From the NCBI GenBank assembly GCA_025677815.1, contig JAIXMP010000001.1, forward strand, positions 1,984,001 to 2,048,000: a stretch of 64,000 bases of DNA. The letters run 5' to 3'. Within the stretch, counting starts at the first letter, position 1. Each line of letters opens with the position of its first letter. The notes beneath the pieces are model-generated. The model made no database searches. It was not told the origin of the DNA and worked only from the letters and a program-made list of their open reading frames with translations. The stretch comes from Phascolomyces articulosus (taxonomy: Eukaryota > Mucoromycota > Mucoromycetes > Mucorales > Lichtheimiaceae). The translations under genes and the position numbers were made by a program. Shown piece after piece: positions 1 through 12,922 of the stretch.

Positions 1-2010
1 TTGATCTCTAATGCATCTGATGCTATTGACAAGGTGCGATACCAATCATTGACTGATCCTTCTGTCTTGGATAGTGAAAAAGATTTATATATTCGTATCA
101 CACCTGATCGACAAAACAACATTTTGTCCATTCGTGATACTGGTATTGGTATGACCAAAGCTGATTTGGTCAACAATTTGGGTACCATTGCTAAATCCGG
201 TACCAAAGCTTTTATGGAAGCCCTTTCCGCTGGTGCTGATATTTCCATGATTGGTCAATTTGGTGTGGGTTTTTATTCTGCTTATTTGGTCGCTGACAAG
301 GTTCAAGTGATTACCAAGCATAACGATGATGAACAATATATTTGGGAATCCGCCGCAGGAGGTCATTTCACCATCACTTTGGATGAAGTCAATGATCGTT
401 TAGGTCGTGGTACCGAATTACGTTTGTTCCTCAAAGAAGATCAATTGGAATATTTGGAAGAACGTCGTATCAAGGATATCGTCAAGAAGCATTCTGAATT
501 CATTTCTTATCCCATTCAATTGGTCACTGAAAAAGAAGTTGAAAAGGAAGTCCCCGATGAGGATGAATCAGCTGAAGAAGTCAAGGAAGGAGATGACAAG
601 CCCAAGATTGAAGAAGTGGAAGATGAAGATACCAAAAAGGAGAAAAAGACTAAAAAAATCAAGGAAACCGTGATTGATCAAGAAGAATTGAACAAGACCA
701 AACCTTTATGGACTCGTAATCCAGAAGATGTGAAACCTGAAGAATATGCTCAATTCTACAAGGCTTTGACCAATGATTGGGAAGATCAATTGGCTGTCAA
801 ACATTTCTCAGTCGAAGGTCAATTGGAATTCCGTGCCATTTTGTTTGTTCCCAAACGTGCACCCTTTGATTTATTTGAAGGCAAAAAGAAACGTAACAAT
901 ATCAAACTTTACGTACGACGTGTCTTTATCACAGATGATTGTGAAGAATTGATTCCCGAATGGCTTAGTTTTGTCAAAGGTGTCGTTGATTCTGAAGATT
1001 TACCTTTGAATATTTCGCGTGAAATGTTGCAACAAAACAAGATTTTAAAGGTGATTCGTAAAAATTTGGTCAAGAAATGTTTGGAAATGTTCAATGAAAT
1101 TGCTGAAGACAAGGAAAATTTCTCTAAGTTTTATGAAGCATTTTCCAAAAATATCAAGTTGGGTATCCATGAAGATAATCAAAACAGAAACAAGTTGGCT
1201 GAATTGTTGCGTTATACTTCCACCAAGTCTGGTGATGAAATGACTTCTTTCAAGGATTATGTCACTCGTATGCCTGAAAAACAAAAGAACATTTATTACA
1301 TTACTGGTGAATCGCGTGCTGCTATTGAACATTCTCCCTTTTTGGAAGGGTTCAAGAAACGTGGATTTGAAGTCTTGTTGATGACTGATCCCATTGATGA
1401 ATATTCTGTATCGCAACTCAAGGAATACGATGACAAGAAATTGGTGTGTATTACCAAGGAAGGTGTGGAATTGGAAGAAGATGAAGAAGAAAAGAAACGT
1501 TTGGAGGAAGAAAAGAAAGAATTCGAACCCTTGTGCAAGACCATCAAGGAATATTTGGGTGAAAAGATTGAAAAAGTCATTATTTCTGATATTTTGACCA
1601 GTTCCCCTTGTGTTTTGACCACTGGTCAATTTGGTTGGTCTGCCAATATGGAACGTATCATGAAAGCACAGGCTTTACGTGATTCCACCATGTCCTCTTA
1701 TATGGCTTCCAAAAAGACTTTGGAATTGAACCCTCATCATGGTATTGTCAAGGCTTTGAAGGGTAAAATTGATGATGATGCCAATGATCGTACAGTCAAA
1801 GATTTGACCCAACTTTTGTATGAAACTGCTCTTTTGACCTCTGGTTTTACCTTGGATAATCCATCCGATTTTGCTAGTCGTATTTATCGTATGGTCTCTT
1901 TAGGTCTTTCTATTGATGATACCGATGAACCCATGGAAGAAGAACCAGCTCCTTCAAGTGCTCCTGTCGAAGAAGAGGCAGGTGCTTCCAAGATGGAAGA
2001 AGTGGATTAA
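1..2010 (+). CDS. HSP90: Hsp90 molecular chaperone, 5' truncated by window edge
   Basis: Cytosolic ATP-dependent chaperone of signalling proteins. The reading frame is open from base 1, which lies inside the conserved N-terminal 'LISNASDA' ATP-site motif, so roughly the first 30-40 codons lie outside the window and the TTG at base 1 is not a start. Further ATP-site motifs follow: 'RDTGIGMT' (about residue 45) and '[11 protein letters not shown]' (about residue 85). Next come a charged Glu/Lys linker (about residues 180-225), the middle domain with the '[11 protein letters not shown]' signature, and the dimerisation domain. The protein ends in 'MEEVD', the docking site for TPR co-chaperones, which marks a cytosolic form. 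No intron interrupts these 2 kb. The 3' end faces the TM9SF gene with a 261-bp gap. Confidence 0.98.
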   Translation: MISNASDAIDKVRYQSLTDPSVLDSEKDLYIRITPDRQNNILSIRDTGIGMTKADLVNNLGTIAKSGTKAFMEALSAGADISMIGQFGVGFYSAYLVADKVQVITKHNDDEQYIWESAAGGHFTITLDEVNDRLGRGTELRLFLKEDQLEYLEERRIKDIVKKHSEFISYPIQLVTEKEVEKEVPDEDESAEEVKEGDDKPKIEEVEDEDTKKEKKTKKIKETVIDQEELNKTKPLWTRNPEDVKPEEYAQFYKALTNDWEDQLAVKHFSVEGQLEFRAILFVPKRAPFDLFEGKKKRNNIKLYVRRVFITDDCEELIPEWLSFVKGVVDSEDLPLNISREMLQQNKILKVIRKNLVKKCLEMFNEIAEDKENFSKFYEAFSKNIKLGIHEDNQNRNKLAELLRYTSTKSGDEMTSFKDYVTRMPEKQKNIYYITGESRAAIEHSPFLEGFKKRGFEVLLMTDPIDEYSVSQLKEYDDKKLVCITKEGVELEEDEEEKKRLEEEKKEFEPLCKTIKEYLGEKIEKVIISDILTSSPCVLTTGQFGWSANMERIMKAQALRDSTMSSYMASKKTLELNPHHGIVKALKGKIDDDANDRTVKDLTQLLYETALLTSGFTLDNPSDFASRIYRMVSLGLSIDDTDEPMEEEPAPSSAPVEEEAGASKMEEVD

Positions 2011-2271
2011 ACCAATTCTCTACTCCCCACCACATACAATTTTTTTTCATTTTTTTTTTTTTTGATCATGTAATAAAACAAGGTTTTGTTGTTGTCATAA
2101 TTATAGTAATTGTGTTACAAATAATAATAATAAAAAAAAAACAAATATGATATAGTAAATAATTATATGTGAGATGCAAAAATTGGAATGGTGATTGTGT
2201 TTTTCTTAAACATTTTATTTATAAAAGAAACTATTTATATATATATATATTTATATGACCCTTTTATCATT

Positions 2272-5110
2272 TTAATCGATTTTTACATTTTGGTAAATCT
2301 TCCGTACAAATAGACCAGCAGCTGAATGACCCACAAATCCTAACATACAGAACATGCCCAAAGATAATAATGCGGTGTAACCAAAGTAATAACTTGTTTG
2401 AAAGAAACCCGTCATTCTAAAAAAAAATCGATCATTAAAAAACCAGTGAGTTGGGTTATTAAGATAAGGATTGTTATTTTATCCCCCCCATATTTTCAAT
2501 AATATAAAAAGAACTTACTTTGTTTTTGCAAAAAAGTAATACACAGAATAAATGTACACGTAAATCGATGTAGAAGCACATGTCATAAAACTGAGCCAAT
2601 GCCTATTCAAAAAGAAAGAGTTAGATGAAATGAAATCCCATAAACCCATCCTATTCAAAATAATAATATACTTTACCATCGATGATCTTCTGAATTGAGT
2701 AAAAAGTAACTGCTGACAATAGCAACACATGCACTGACTACCAACATGATGGCAAAGACAAGGAACATGAATCCATAGACATAATAAATCTTATATGTCC
2801 AGAATGAAGTGAAAATGAAATACATTTCGATAAAGATACTACCAAAAGGTAATAAACCTCCCATTAAAATAATCACCATGGGTTCAGCATACCATACTTT
2901 GTCAGGAATAGGACGAGGAATAGGATTGACGCGTAATGGGAAATCAGAATTTTGAGTACCCCAATTACGACCAATAATAGCACCTAAAAGGGTTAATGGG
3001 AAACAAAGGAAGACCCAAATAGCAAGCATGGCAAGCTAGATCAATGTAGCAAAAAAGAATACACATGAGCGAATGATGTACTTCCATTATCTTTTCATTA
3101 TTATCCATAAAGAGAAGGTTTTACATACCACGATGGTAAATGCAATGGCACGAGAACTAGAATAATAAATAGCGACACTATTGACATAACCACCAATCAA
3201 TGCAACACATCCAGGCCAGATACTGGCAGTCAAAAGTACATTGCGTACCCATTCTTTGCCTACGTTGTGTGATTCCATTCCCCATTTATATATATATATA
3301 TATAAGTATATATACTATATTTCATTCTTCCAAGATTTTTTTTTAAAAAAAAATTGAATTTTTTACCTCCATAACGAGCATAATATCTTGCACTGGTATA
3401 ACCAGCCACACCCGACGTTAAAGCATATAAAAAGATGGTAGCTGTTAAGATAGTGGCACGTTCAGCATATAAATCACCCATAATAGTGTATAAGATCACC
3501 ACACCAGCAAGAATGACTAATTGACAGCCTGTACCCATCAATGCTGACATGATCATTAAACGAGGAGGTTGTCTAAAAACATCACCATGGACTTGTTTCC
3601 ATCCATAATCATCTCCAAGATCACGATCCTAAGAATAATAATAATTTAATTTCTTTTCTCTCTTTCTTCCCTTTTCCCATATACACAATCACTATGCCAA
3701 AAAAAAAAAGAATAAATCTCTTACAAAATCAGCCAATCCCTCTTCTCTATCGTAACGAGCATAATCACGTTTAATGGTACGGAGTAAAATAACAGAAACT
3801 AAACCTGTCAAGAACAATACCATCATAAATGAACTGAAAATGGATAACCAATGAACCTAATATACGTTTTATTAAAAGAGTTAGCACAATTTTTTTATGT
3901 AATATTCCCCTCCCTCCCTCTCACAAGTAATCATACCTTATGTTCAAAGAAATCCGTTTCCAAAAGTCTTTGGAAACGATCTTCAAATGGAATGGTTGAT
4001 TCTATCCATTCAACAGAATAAGTAAATGTCACATCCACTGATCGATCCGTAAGACTTAATTCCACAAGTTCACCATATTGTAAATCGACAGCAATAATCT
4101 AAATCCATCATCCCTCTGTTATTTAGAATTTCCTTTTTTTTTCTAATAGAAACCCATATAGCCAATCTTTTCTTTTTCTGCTTACTCGATCACCATTATA
4201 ATGAATCACAAACTTTTTGTGCGAGTAAAGAAAAAGTGTATCGAAACGAGAATCATGATTTTCATCCTTATCATCCATAGTTGATTCTGCGTCATTGAAA
4301 CCCACAGGATTGGTCACAGGCAAATCATCTAATATGGAGGATTTCATTAAGTATATATGGTCCCAAGATATATCTATCTCTATAAAAAAACTTACCGACA
4401 AACATGGTATACCAATAATCATGATAGACAGCATAACGCATCACACGGATTTCTTCAGGATTTAAAGTCTTTTGACATAGAGTGTTTTTTGTGATAGGTT
4501 CTATGGATAATAATAAAAAAAAAGAATATATTCCCCACACCCCCAGCCGTGAGATTCAGAGAAAAAAAAGGGAGCCTTTTTTTTTTGGACCTGCAATAAA
4601 TGGTGATAAAAAAAAATTACCAAGGTAACGTATAGGAATGCCCGAGTTGATGAGATCCATGCCTTGTAAAGCTTCGCCCAATGTTTCATGATGGTGTTCG
4701 ACCGAACTTTCTCCTCGACAAAAAGGTAATTGATAATAAGGGTATGTTTCTTGACGATTATAAAGTGGTCCAACAGTGTTCATCCATACTACAACTTCTT
4801 CTCCATTTTCATACTAATTATGTTTATATATTCATCGACACGTTATTATTATTATTATATAGATATATCATTTGTGCGTATGTGTGCGTATGTGCGTATT
4901 TGATAGAAAGAAAAGGTTATTTTAGTAAAATATATATTAATTATGCGTTTCTTTCTCATGTTTCAATGTATTAATTTTTTTTTTAAAAAAAATAGAATAA
5001 TATATTACCACATGGTTATGTTCGTCAGCTACAACAAGATTAATAAACCATGTTGCAAATATTAAAAATGTTGCAGCTCTTTTATATATATGCTGCCGCT
5101 GCAAATACAT
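2272..5110 (-). CDS. Transmembrane 9 superfamily (nonaspanin/EMP70) protein
   Basis: Eleven exons give 605 aa: 5009-5110, 4621-4813, 4396-4500, 4186-4328, 3937-4098, 3725-3856, 3367-3628, 3129-3259, 2677-3035, 2519-2602, 2272-2416. All junctions are GT-AG and in phase. A signal peptide ('[14 protein letters not shown]') is followed by a luminal domain ('[12 protein letters not shown]'), the family block '[16 protein letters not shown]', then about nine hydrophobic segments ending '[10 protein letters not shown]'. TM9 proteins sit in Golgi and endosomes and take part in sorting of membrane proteins, adhesion and metal homeostasis in yeast. The C-terminal K-I-D fits the KxD/E COPI retention signal known in this family. 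The length is normal for the family. Which TM9 paralogue it is was not decided. Confidence 0.94.
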
Positions 5111-6440
5111 AACGTGGTTTTTATTTTATTTTATTGTATATTATATATATGTTAGCAAAGGGGACAAAAATGAGGGGAATATAAAAAAAAAGAGTTATAT
5201 ATAAAAAAAAAAGGACCCAAGGGGTCCTAAAACAACTCAAAACCACATTTACCATTTATAGAAAGACAAAGAGTTCGTTCCCTATTTTTGCATAGTTTTT
5301 AAAGTTTTTTTTTTTTTTTGTGAATATATAAATATTCTGAAAAAAATCACATTATCCTTTATCTGGTAAAGTATAAACTTCTATAATTCGTAGTCTTGAA
5401 AGGATTTAGTATATATAACTAATAATAAACACACACCTATTACTAAGTATAAACTATAATATTTGTGAAAGGAAACAAGAGGCTGTGTTTCTTTTATACC
5501 AAAAAACTTATCTATAATAGGCTATTACGTGTAAGTAGCATGTCAAATTACATTCAACAGATGAAGCCGCAGTATCTACATACTATTTGTGCTCTGTGGA
5601 TATACGACATACAGTTATGATATAAAACAATAACCACTTACACTTATAGGTCTAATAATAAGAAGTGAAAGTCATCCAAATAGATTCAGATATAACTGAT
5701 AGAAGATGAATTATAATAAGAGAATGGGTTATATTTTATACGGATCAGTCTTTTGCATATTATTAATAACTATAAAGATACGCGTCAAAAGTGAACGCGT
5801 CGGAGATAAGATTATCCAAAGTGACTCTCCTTTATAAAATGCGATATGGTGATGGAGAAAAGGTTCAATTCACTCCAAGTTGATAGACACTAATATATAT
5901 TTTATATTATGTGATTCTAACAGTGTAATATACAATGCAATGCAGATTGGAGATTGATGAAATATATGTATTTAATATATATTATGCAGGTAGTAATAGT
6001 GGTAGTAACGAAAATATATTTTTGTTCATCCATCAAGTACTTATTAGCCAAGTGCAACAACAAGTAAAATTTATAGTATAATATTGGAAAATAAATGTGC
6101 CACTAAAATAATAAACAATGAAACGCAGAGAAAGTTTATAAGACACGTTTTATGATTTAAGCATCTGATATATTCCGTGTCTAATCTAAATTATGCGCTT
6201 GTGCACACAATACATAAATGACAGGGATATCATCATTTTTATAATAATATTGATTCAACTGTTTACGAATAATACTATATAGGACATTAATTTTATGTTT
6301 GTTGGAGTACTAATATATACATATACATTTATGTATTAACGTTTTGATTTTTGAATAGTTGTAGGGTGATAATATGAACTATCACATAGATAGCTATGTA
6401 TGCGTGTGATGTGATATTAATAAAGGGTAAAAGAATACTT
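5111..6440. other. AT-rich intergenic stretch, no gene seen
   Basis: This is the upstream side of the TM9SF gene. It holds poly(T), TA runs and no convincing reading frame on either strand. No RNA gene or repeat family was recognised. Confidence 0.6.
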
Positions 6441-6449
6441 TTATTTTCA

Positions 6450-7720
6450 AATTATAGTATACAAATAAAGTACAAGTATTGTCTTTTTTTTCAAACGATC
6501 AAACGTACGAATAATAGCTTCCATTATGAAAAGTATATTCGATGTGTGGTTCATTCTCCTCATCCTAATTTTCCCGATAACCAAAACCATAGGAAGGAAA
6601 ACAAACACGACGTTCTTGTTCATATTCTTTCTCTGAAACTTCCTCCAATTCATATTCTCCTAGAATTTCCATCCGCTTCTTAATTTTATCATCATAAACA
6701 TCATCCAGTTTTTTCCAAATAAATCCTTCTTTTCAATTTGCATTCCGATACCTTGATATACGTCAATCCTCTCATTTCAGCTAAATAGTCTGCAATCCGC
6801 GTAGTCTGGAATACAAAGCAATTGATAAACCCAAGTTGTCATAAAAAACCTGTATGTCTTGACAATGTATACATTTTGAACCATATACACAGGTTACCCT
6901 TTGTAATAGCGCAACTTTCCAGTTTGAGTTTTCACAGGGACTGAGGTATACTTGATGTGGTAACCTTGGATTTGGAAATAGACCGTATACTACTATCTGA
7001 GTAGATAGATTTCAAGTTGGGTAATTTTTTGATCAAGGTCGCAGACATCTTGTCGAAATCAGATGTTCGTAAATATATATTCAACTGATGTCAATTTGGA
7101 AAATGCGCCCCTTATATTTTTGATAAACTCGGTCCATTGCTTTAAATATCACACTGGCATTATTTCATGATATATTTCATTGTCGAGGTCCAGATAGTTA
7201 GAAAAGTCATTACTATTTTTATATCATATACAGCACGAAGAATATTTTTCATGTTTCTATAGAAACCAGAAACATTTGTTGGATAATGGATGGATAGATC
7301 TGGTCGATTGATACGAGCGACGTACTCATTTGCGTTATCCATCAACAATGGCAGCATGTTTAATCCTAATAATAATAGAAGGTCAATAAATGTACCTACG
7401 TATATATAAACTAACCTGATGTAACAATATCACGAATTCGTATTCGACACAATCGGGAAGGATATTCAATTGCGATACCAATGGCAATACCCTTCGATGT
7501 TCTTGAAATTTTTTAATAATAGCTTTTTAGGTGTTGTTGGGATCTGTAATTTTATCAGCTTCACAGGTATCAAACTTAAAGAATTCTCTTTGTATTTTTC
7601 CCGCTTTTGTTTCAATTTTTCTTCTTGCCATGGCATTAATGGCAGTATACCAGAAATGCGATTACTATTTGAAAATAGGGATCAAATTGAAAAAGTAATT
7701 ACCAACTTTTTTAACAGCCG
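6450..7720 (-). pseudogene. Decayed F-box/LRR-type gene
   Basis: Minus-strand fragments in shifting frames read like the leucine-rich part of zygomycete F-box proteins. From 5' to 3' they are 'FWYTAINAMARRK' (near 7630), 'LPLVSQLNILPDCVEYEF' (near 7460), a possible intron near 7375-7420, 'LNMLPLLMDNANEYVARI' (near 7350), 'NYLDLDNEIYHEIMP', 'LIKKLPNLKSIY' (near 7020), 'KLKLESCAITKGNLCIW' (near 6910) and 'LAEMRGLTYIKVSECKL' (near 6770), then an acidic tail. At least five stops and several frame changes separate them, so no intact protein can be made. Assignment to the F-box/LRR group rests on leucine spacing and wording only; no clear F-box motif was found in it. Confidence 0.5.
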
Positions 7721-8935
7721 TGACAGCAGTGATTTGGGGTACAATGGAACTTATTGAAATAATGCTCGAGGATTGTATTGTGGTGGACGTTGCAATTGAT
7801 ACCGATTTGGTCGCCACTATTTATGAATCTGTATTGAATTTTTTGCTACTCGTTACTTCAGTGAGATTATTCGGTTTTTTACACATAATTTCGAATGTAC
7901 GCTATCAAATACGATGTTATAAATATTTGCAATCTGTATATATATATATATATAAATTATGCTAACATATTTAATTAGAACATGAACATCCATTTTGTCT
8001 AGTGAAAGTATATGGCAAACTCTCCATCACTGAATATGGGCCAGGCATCAGGCTGAAAAAAGGTGTTGCATATGGAGGAGAAAGCGACTCCGATAGCGGT
8101 GATAGGTTTATGATCACGCACGTAGAAAATATACAAGGCTATGCTGGAATGTTGAGATCTACACTGGTAGAAGGGATAATTTTTTGTTTATCTTAATATG
8201 ATTCCAGGAGAGATCCGTGTTGGAAGAGTTCGCGATATTTATCCAAAAATTGCACTGGATGCACTGGATGCACTAGATGCGCTGAATGCGCTGCATGCAC
8301 TGGCTGCACTGGATCCTTCCCATGGTGAAAAGAATACCACACGTACACACCATCATCAGCGTTGCCAATACCATTAAAAAGTTTACCAGTGGAAGACATT
8401 ATTCAAATTTTACTCACAGCAAAGACTGTAAAAATGGCACCTTAGATTTCACAAAATCAATATCCGTGCGTTTCCGATCTATTATCCCAAGAATTGTTAA
8501 TCACTTTAATTTCCCCTTGTAGTCAGCTATTACGTTAAATGGACGCCGAATCTTGATGACCTTAGTATTTGCAAGACAACTGAAGATGAAGATCAAAACG
8601 TACTGAATCTATTCTTCCATTGTCCGTAGACTTCCATGATGGAAGTTATTCACCAGCACGGAGCAAAAAACTCAGACATATTCATTAGTACCGACCCACC
8701 GTTCATAACATACTATGGAAACAGTAGTGATCCAGATACTGACGATGGCAATGAAATTGACGACGCATAGGATTCTGCAGATGGCGATGATAGAAAAAAA
8801 ATGTTATGAACAAGCTTTGATACCAGTGAAAGGAATATGCCATCCAGATGAAACCGTTAGTGCAGGAGATTGGAAAAAAAAAATAATCGATGATGTGGTC
8901 ATTCTGTCGTAGTAAAATTCCTTTATGTTACTACG
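7720..8935. other. Coding-like fragments, unidentified, probably decayed
   Basis: On the + strand, an open stretch at about 8002-8196 ('ITEYGPGIRLKKGVAYGG', then an Asp/Ser run), an Ala-Leu-Asp repeat stretch at 8252-8314, and 'WTPNLDDLSICKTTEDED' near 8540 look translated, but stops at several places break them. The last piece has the feel of an LRR/F-box gene. I could not join them into one model and do not know the function. Confidence 0.3.
8252..8314 (+). repeat. Seven tandem copies of a degenerate 9-bp unit
   Basis: The unit is GCACTGGAT with single-base variants, repeated seven times without gaps. In the + frame it encodes Ala-Leu-Asp repeats (with Asn, His and Ala in place of Asp in three units). 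It lies within the coding-like fragments described for 7720-8935. Confidence 0.9.
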
Positions 8936-9595
8936 TTTCTGTAACTCAACCACGCGCCATCAAAACCACAGCTGCCAAGCCAGCATTACGGCGCTCGTCT
9001 AGAATCAGTAAAGATCACTGAGCTCCATATTATTACATTATCATCAGTATCCACATATTATTTAGTATCAGCCAAAGATTAGCATAGTTAACAAAACATA
9101 TAAATAGTCGTTATAATTTGTATCAAATATAGAATCATTCAGTTAACAAACACTGTTCGATCCTATCTTATATTTTATTATAATTATTATAACCCTGATA
9201 TTACAGTTTCCTTTTGAATTACCTGTGTAATACCTTACGATTGCTATCGCACTTCATCATCCATCCTCATATTAATTATTCGAACACGTATTCAATTAAC
9301 AGTCATAAACATGTATCGCATCCTCCATTACTCCACGTATATATATTATTGTTATTAGTTTCATTATGGAGTTTATTATTATTACAAGTAGTTAGAAAAC
9401 ATATAAATACCCCTCATCCTTCAACAATAAAATGACTCCTTTAGATAGTAGCTAGATCCAGTGATTGTGCTATCACTTTTCCTTTTTTATTCAAGAAAAA
9501 TAAAATAATATATAAAAGATACTATATAATATATGTAAACACTATCATCGATAAAGAGGGAGCGAAAAAAAAACTAATGTAGGGTGAGTAGAGCT
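8936..9595. other. AT-rich stretch, nothing recognised
   Basis: There are short open frames only, none with recognisable content. It lies between the fragments at 7720-8935 and tandem copy A. Confidence 0.5.
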
Positions 9596-9599
9596 TTCA

Positions 9600-10155
9600 T
9601 TCAGTACTTGCAACCTACAAGACACATCCATTAGAAAGTTAACCGGTTTAAAACACCTGTCTTTCTGTTATAAAGTGCAAGTAGACGATTCCTATTTACT
9701 TGGATTAATTCAACATTTTGCCATTACCAACAAGGAAGGTGATAATAATAGTAAGAATAATAACAACATTAATGCTTCATCTTTATTTATTACACTTAAG
9801 AACGACAAAATCAACAGATACAATCCATTCGTATATCTGGTGAAGATATGTCACTTGATGACATTATTTTACAGGAATTGGTTAAAATCGAAACTATGCA
9901 AGAATCAGGTATTTACTGTACGGAAGAAATAACAGACGAAAACATGAATGAAATTTGTGAATTATTATGACAATGTGGTACTTGTCTCTAGATATTGGAA
10001 CTGAGTTCTCGCGTTCAGCTTACCAATAAGGCATTACGCTAACTTCCTCATTTATCTGTAGTGGAGAAATTGGCAGTAGGGAGTGGACAAAAGGAAATCA
10101 CTACTCGAAAGATCTTGCTTGATTTCTTGGACCAAGTTTAAACATAAATATATTA
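9600..10155 (+). pseudogene. F-box/LRR-like unit, degenerate copy A
   Basis: The translation runs 'CNLQDTSIRKLTGLKHLSF', 'YLLGLIQHFAITNKEGDNN', an Asn-rich stretch, then, after a frame change near 9815, 'GEDMSLDDIILQELVKIE', 'EICELL', an in-frame TGA, 'QCGTCL', more stops, and 'TTRKILLDFLDQV' just before TAA. Each block has a counterpart in the same order in copy B about 1.5 kb downstream, and the DNA around both beginnings and both ends is alignable. The upstream half, including an F-box, was not found for this copy. At least two stops and one frameshift make it non-functional. The family is inferred from copy B. Confidence 0.65.
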
Positions 10156-10635
10156 AATATAAAGTGACTAACTTTGTTTTTAACCATTGATCCAATTAGT
10201 AATAATACAAACAAAACAATTAAACGTTGAAGTTCTTTTTAATGTATACAAATAAGGTTTTATCATTACATATTTATGAGAATAATTTAGATCAAAAGAT
10301 GCGTAATTATTATGATAGACTAATGCGTATATAAAAATAGATCTCCAATGATAGATATTTTATATCACATACACAAGGGTATTTTGTTGTGGATTTCATT
10401 ATTTAGTGGGTGTCTTTATTAGATATTACACCTTGTATATTTACCAGTATTAGGGACAAAACCTGGCGATGCATACAAATATTGTGGTTCTTTATGATAA
10501 ACCATATGGTTCCCTCCATTGTTTTCATCCACATATGCTCCAAATATAATATTATTAGGAGGAGATTCACAACCATGACGCCAGAAATATAGCTAATCAA
10601 ACACCCAAATAATTATATTCATTACACATTCATGT
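10156..10635. other. Spacer between copies A and B
   Basis: AT-rich, with no coding signal that I could support. Open frames here overlap on both strands and carry no motif. Confidence 0.5.
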
Positions 10636-10638
10636 GTT

Positions 10639-11715
10639 GATTTCATTTCTGAATTTCCATTTGATCTTGTGCCCCTTATTATGAAACATTTTAGTGCCAT
10701 GGGGCTATTTCATCTATTCAACGTTTCCAAGGTATGAAAAACACGACTTCGTTTCATGCTGCAAGCTCTGGTCCAGAGTCATTATTTTCCGAGCACAGAT
10801 TAACATACACGTTCTATCTACGTTGGCTTCCGTCACAAGGATTATGCCACCTTGAATTGTATGGTCACAGTGAAATTGCTTTCATGCGATTCTTTTCCAG
10901 ACATACAGCTACTATAGAGAATCTTCATATAAAAGGAAGGAAGCATGGTTACTCTTCAATCAGCCGAGAAGAAGACGATCTATCACCACGTATACGTAGA
11001 GCATTCCAAAGTTGTATAGCTGATCCTTTTTTGAATTTATTTACATTGGGTTATCTGTCCCTACATGCATAATTCACAAATTATTGCCATGCTCCTTTCT
11101 CGTGCATCTGTTTCATTATAAGAGATTTGCTTCAGTGTTTGCGACCTAAAAGACTCAGTTATTTTTGAATCCATTAGAAAATTTAGGTGTTTAAAACATC
11201 TGATTTTAGGTGATAAAGTACAAGCGAATTACTCTGATATACTTGGGTTGATGGAACATTTTGCAACTACCAACAAAAGTATCAGTAATAGTAATAATAA
11301 TGATAATGACAAAGATACTACATATTGCTTTATTAACCATGAACGATGGTATCAGCAGCAAAAACAGCAAAAAATACAATTCATTTATCTTTGTGGTGAA
11401 GAGATGGTGCTTAATGATATCATAATTCGAGAACTCGCTAAAATAGAAACTCTTCGAGAAATCAAGATTCATAACGCAAAGCAGATGATAGAGCAAGGCA
11501 CGGATGGATTTTGTAAATTAGTACGACAATGTGATACCTGCCTTTGTTCTTTGGAAGTAAATACCATTATTCGATTCACTGACAGGGAATTTGGGTTACT
11601 TTCTACCAACTACACCAGTTTTCGAGAAACGTTTGTTGTGTGACAGGAAAGGAGAGTTACTCAAGAAGCCTTGGTCCGATTCTCGGATCGAGTTAAAACA
11701 TATAAATAAACATTA
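10639..11715 (+). pseudogene. F-box/LRR protein gene, copy B, broken
   Basis: An F-box reads at 10651-10731 ('FPFDLVPLIMKHFSAMGL', 'FHLFNVSK'), which is the usual docking motif for Skp1 in SCF ubiquitin ligases. The frame then changes at about 10732, where 'AAG|gtatga' could be a splice donor or a frameshift. LRR-like text follows at 10734-11072 ('LCHLELYGHSEIAFMRFF'). After another frame change come 'SQIIAMLLSRASVSL', a TAA where CAA would fit, and 'CLKHLILGDKV'. The longest piece is 11206-11643 ('GEEMVLNDIIIRELAKIE', 'KLVRQCDTCLCSLEV'). The breaks suggest a pseudogene, less decayed than copy A. An intron or two could rescue part of it, but not the TAA. Confidence 0.6.
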
Positions 11716-12922
11716 TGTCCCATCATATTTTTAACACTATTCACTATTCTATACTCTTCTTTTTGTTGCTAGTTCTTTGAACACATTGATTACCATGATG
11801 ATAAGCATAGATGCTGCTAATAGTAACAGGGAAGAAAAAAAATGGCTTTCACCATTTTATTATTTACTTTTTACAAGGGTCCAAGCAAAGTGTTGCAGAT
11901 TTTTGGTTTTTTGTTGTACAAGAAAAAAAAAATGATGTGCTTTGATTTGACATGTCAAAGTACGATATTAAAAATAACTTATTCTTTGACCAATAAAATA
12001 GCTATCGGTATTTTGAAATATGCTCAAGCCAAGAATAACATTGATGCGGATCCTTATTCACTATTTGTTATTATTTATGTTTTGATCTATTTCTTGTGTG
12101 ATTTTGAGTCTTTGTGTAAAAGTTATAGGTTGGATAGATAAAAGTGAACTAATTATTAAGATGAAAATGACGTATGGAGAATAATACACACATGAATTCT
12201 CAAGTTTCTCTTTCTTTAAAATAGGTTATGTTTCTCACTTCTTTTTGAAAAAAAAAAGCTTGGCGGGAAAAAAAAACCTAGACACACACACACACACATT
12301 AAAAAGATTTCACCAATGTCACGCACCAATAAAATTTCATTCGGAACAAGGCTTTTTTTGAAAAAAAAATGGTTTATAATAATAAAAAATGAGTAAAACA
12401 AGCAAATAGATCTTAATTAAGAAAAAAAAATGAACACAAAGTTCATTTTTTAGCGTTAAAATTCGAAAATAGGTTGATATTTATTATACAGTATGGATGG
12501 GTCTTTTTTTTTTGCATCATTGAATAGAAAAAGGGTTAGTGATGGACCAAGAAAAAAGAAATCTCAGCATTTTCTCTCAATCCATAAACTCTTTTTACAT
12601 TATTTTTATGTGGGCAATCGATTGTTGAAAAATAACCCAGCAAATCCACACACACATCTGTTCATCAATAGGCATATTTTTTTTTTATAATAGCGTTTTT
12701 TTTCCTCTTTCAAAATACATTATATTACTTTTTTCTTTTTTGTTTTAATCCTAATTGTGGCTGAAGGGAAAATAACGATACCACCACAGACTCTTATTTT
12801 ATTCACATACTATAATATATTACTATAACAACGACACAGCAGCACACGCACTCTTTCCTTTTTTTCTGACATTTTAAAAAGTACCCAACAACAATTGATA
12901 TAAAATATAATATATATAACCT
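11716..12922. other. Upstream region of the bHLH gene
   Basis: AT-rich, with poly(A)/poly(T) runs, a (CA)n run at about 12281-12298, and a TATA-rich segment just before 12923. A 99-codon open frame at 11842-12141 has no recognisable content and is probably chance. Confidence 0.5.

Noticed and set aside
1045..1629. 194-codon open frame antisense to HSP90
   Set aside because: It is a shadow of the strongly biased HSP90 codons; its Phe-rich translation mirrors GAA/AAG codons.
11842..12141. 99-codon open frame upstream of the bHLH gene
   Set aside because: AT-rich composition, no motif and no matching context; likely chance.
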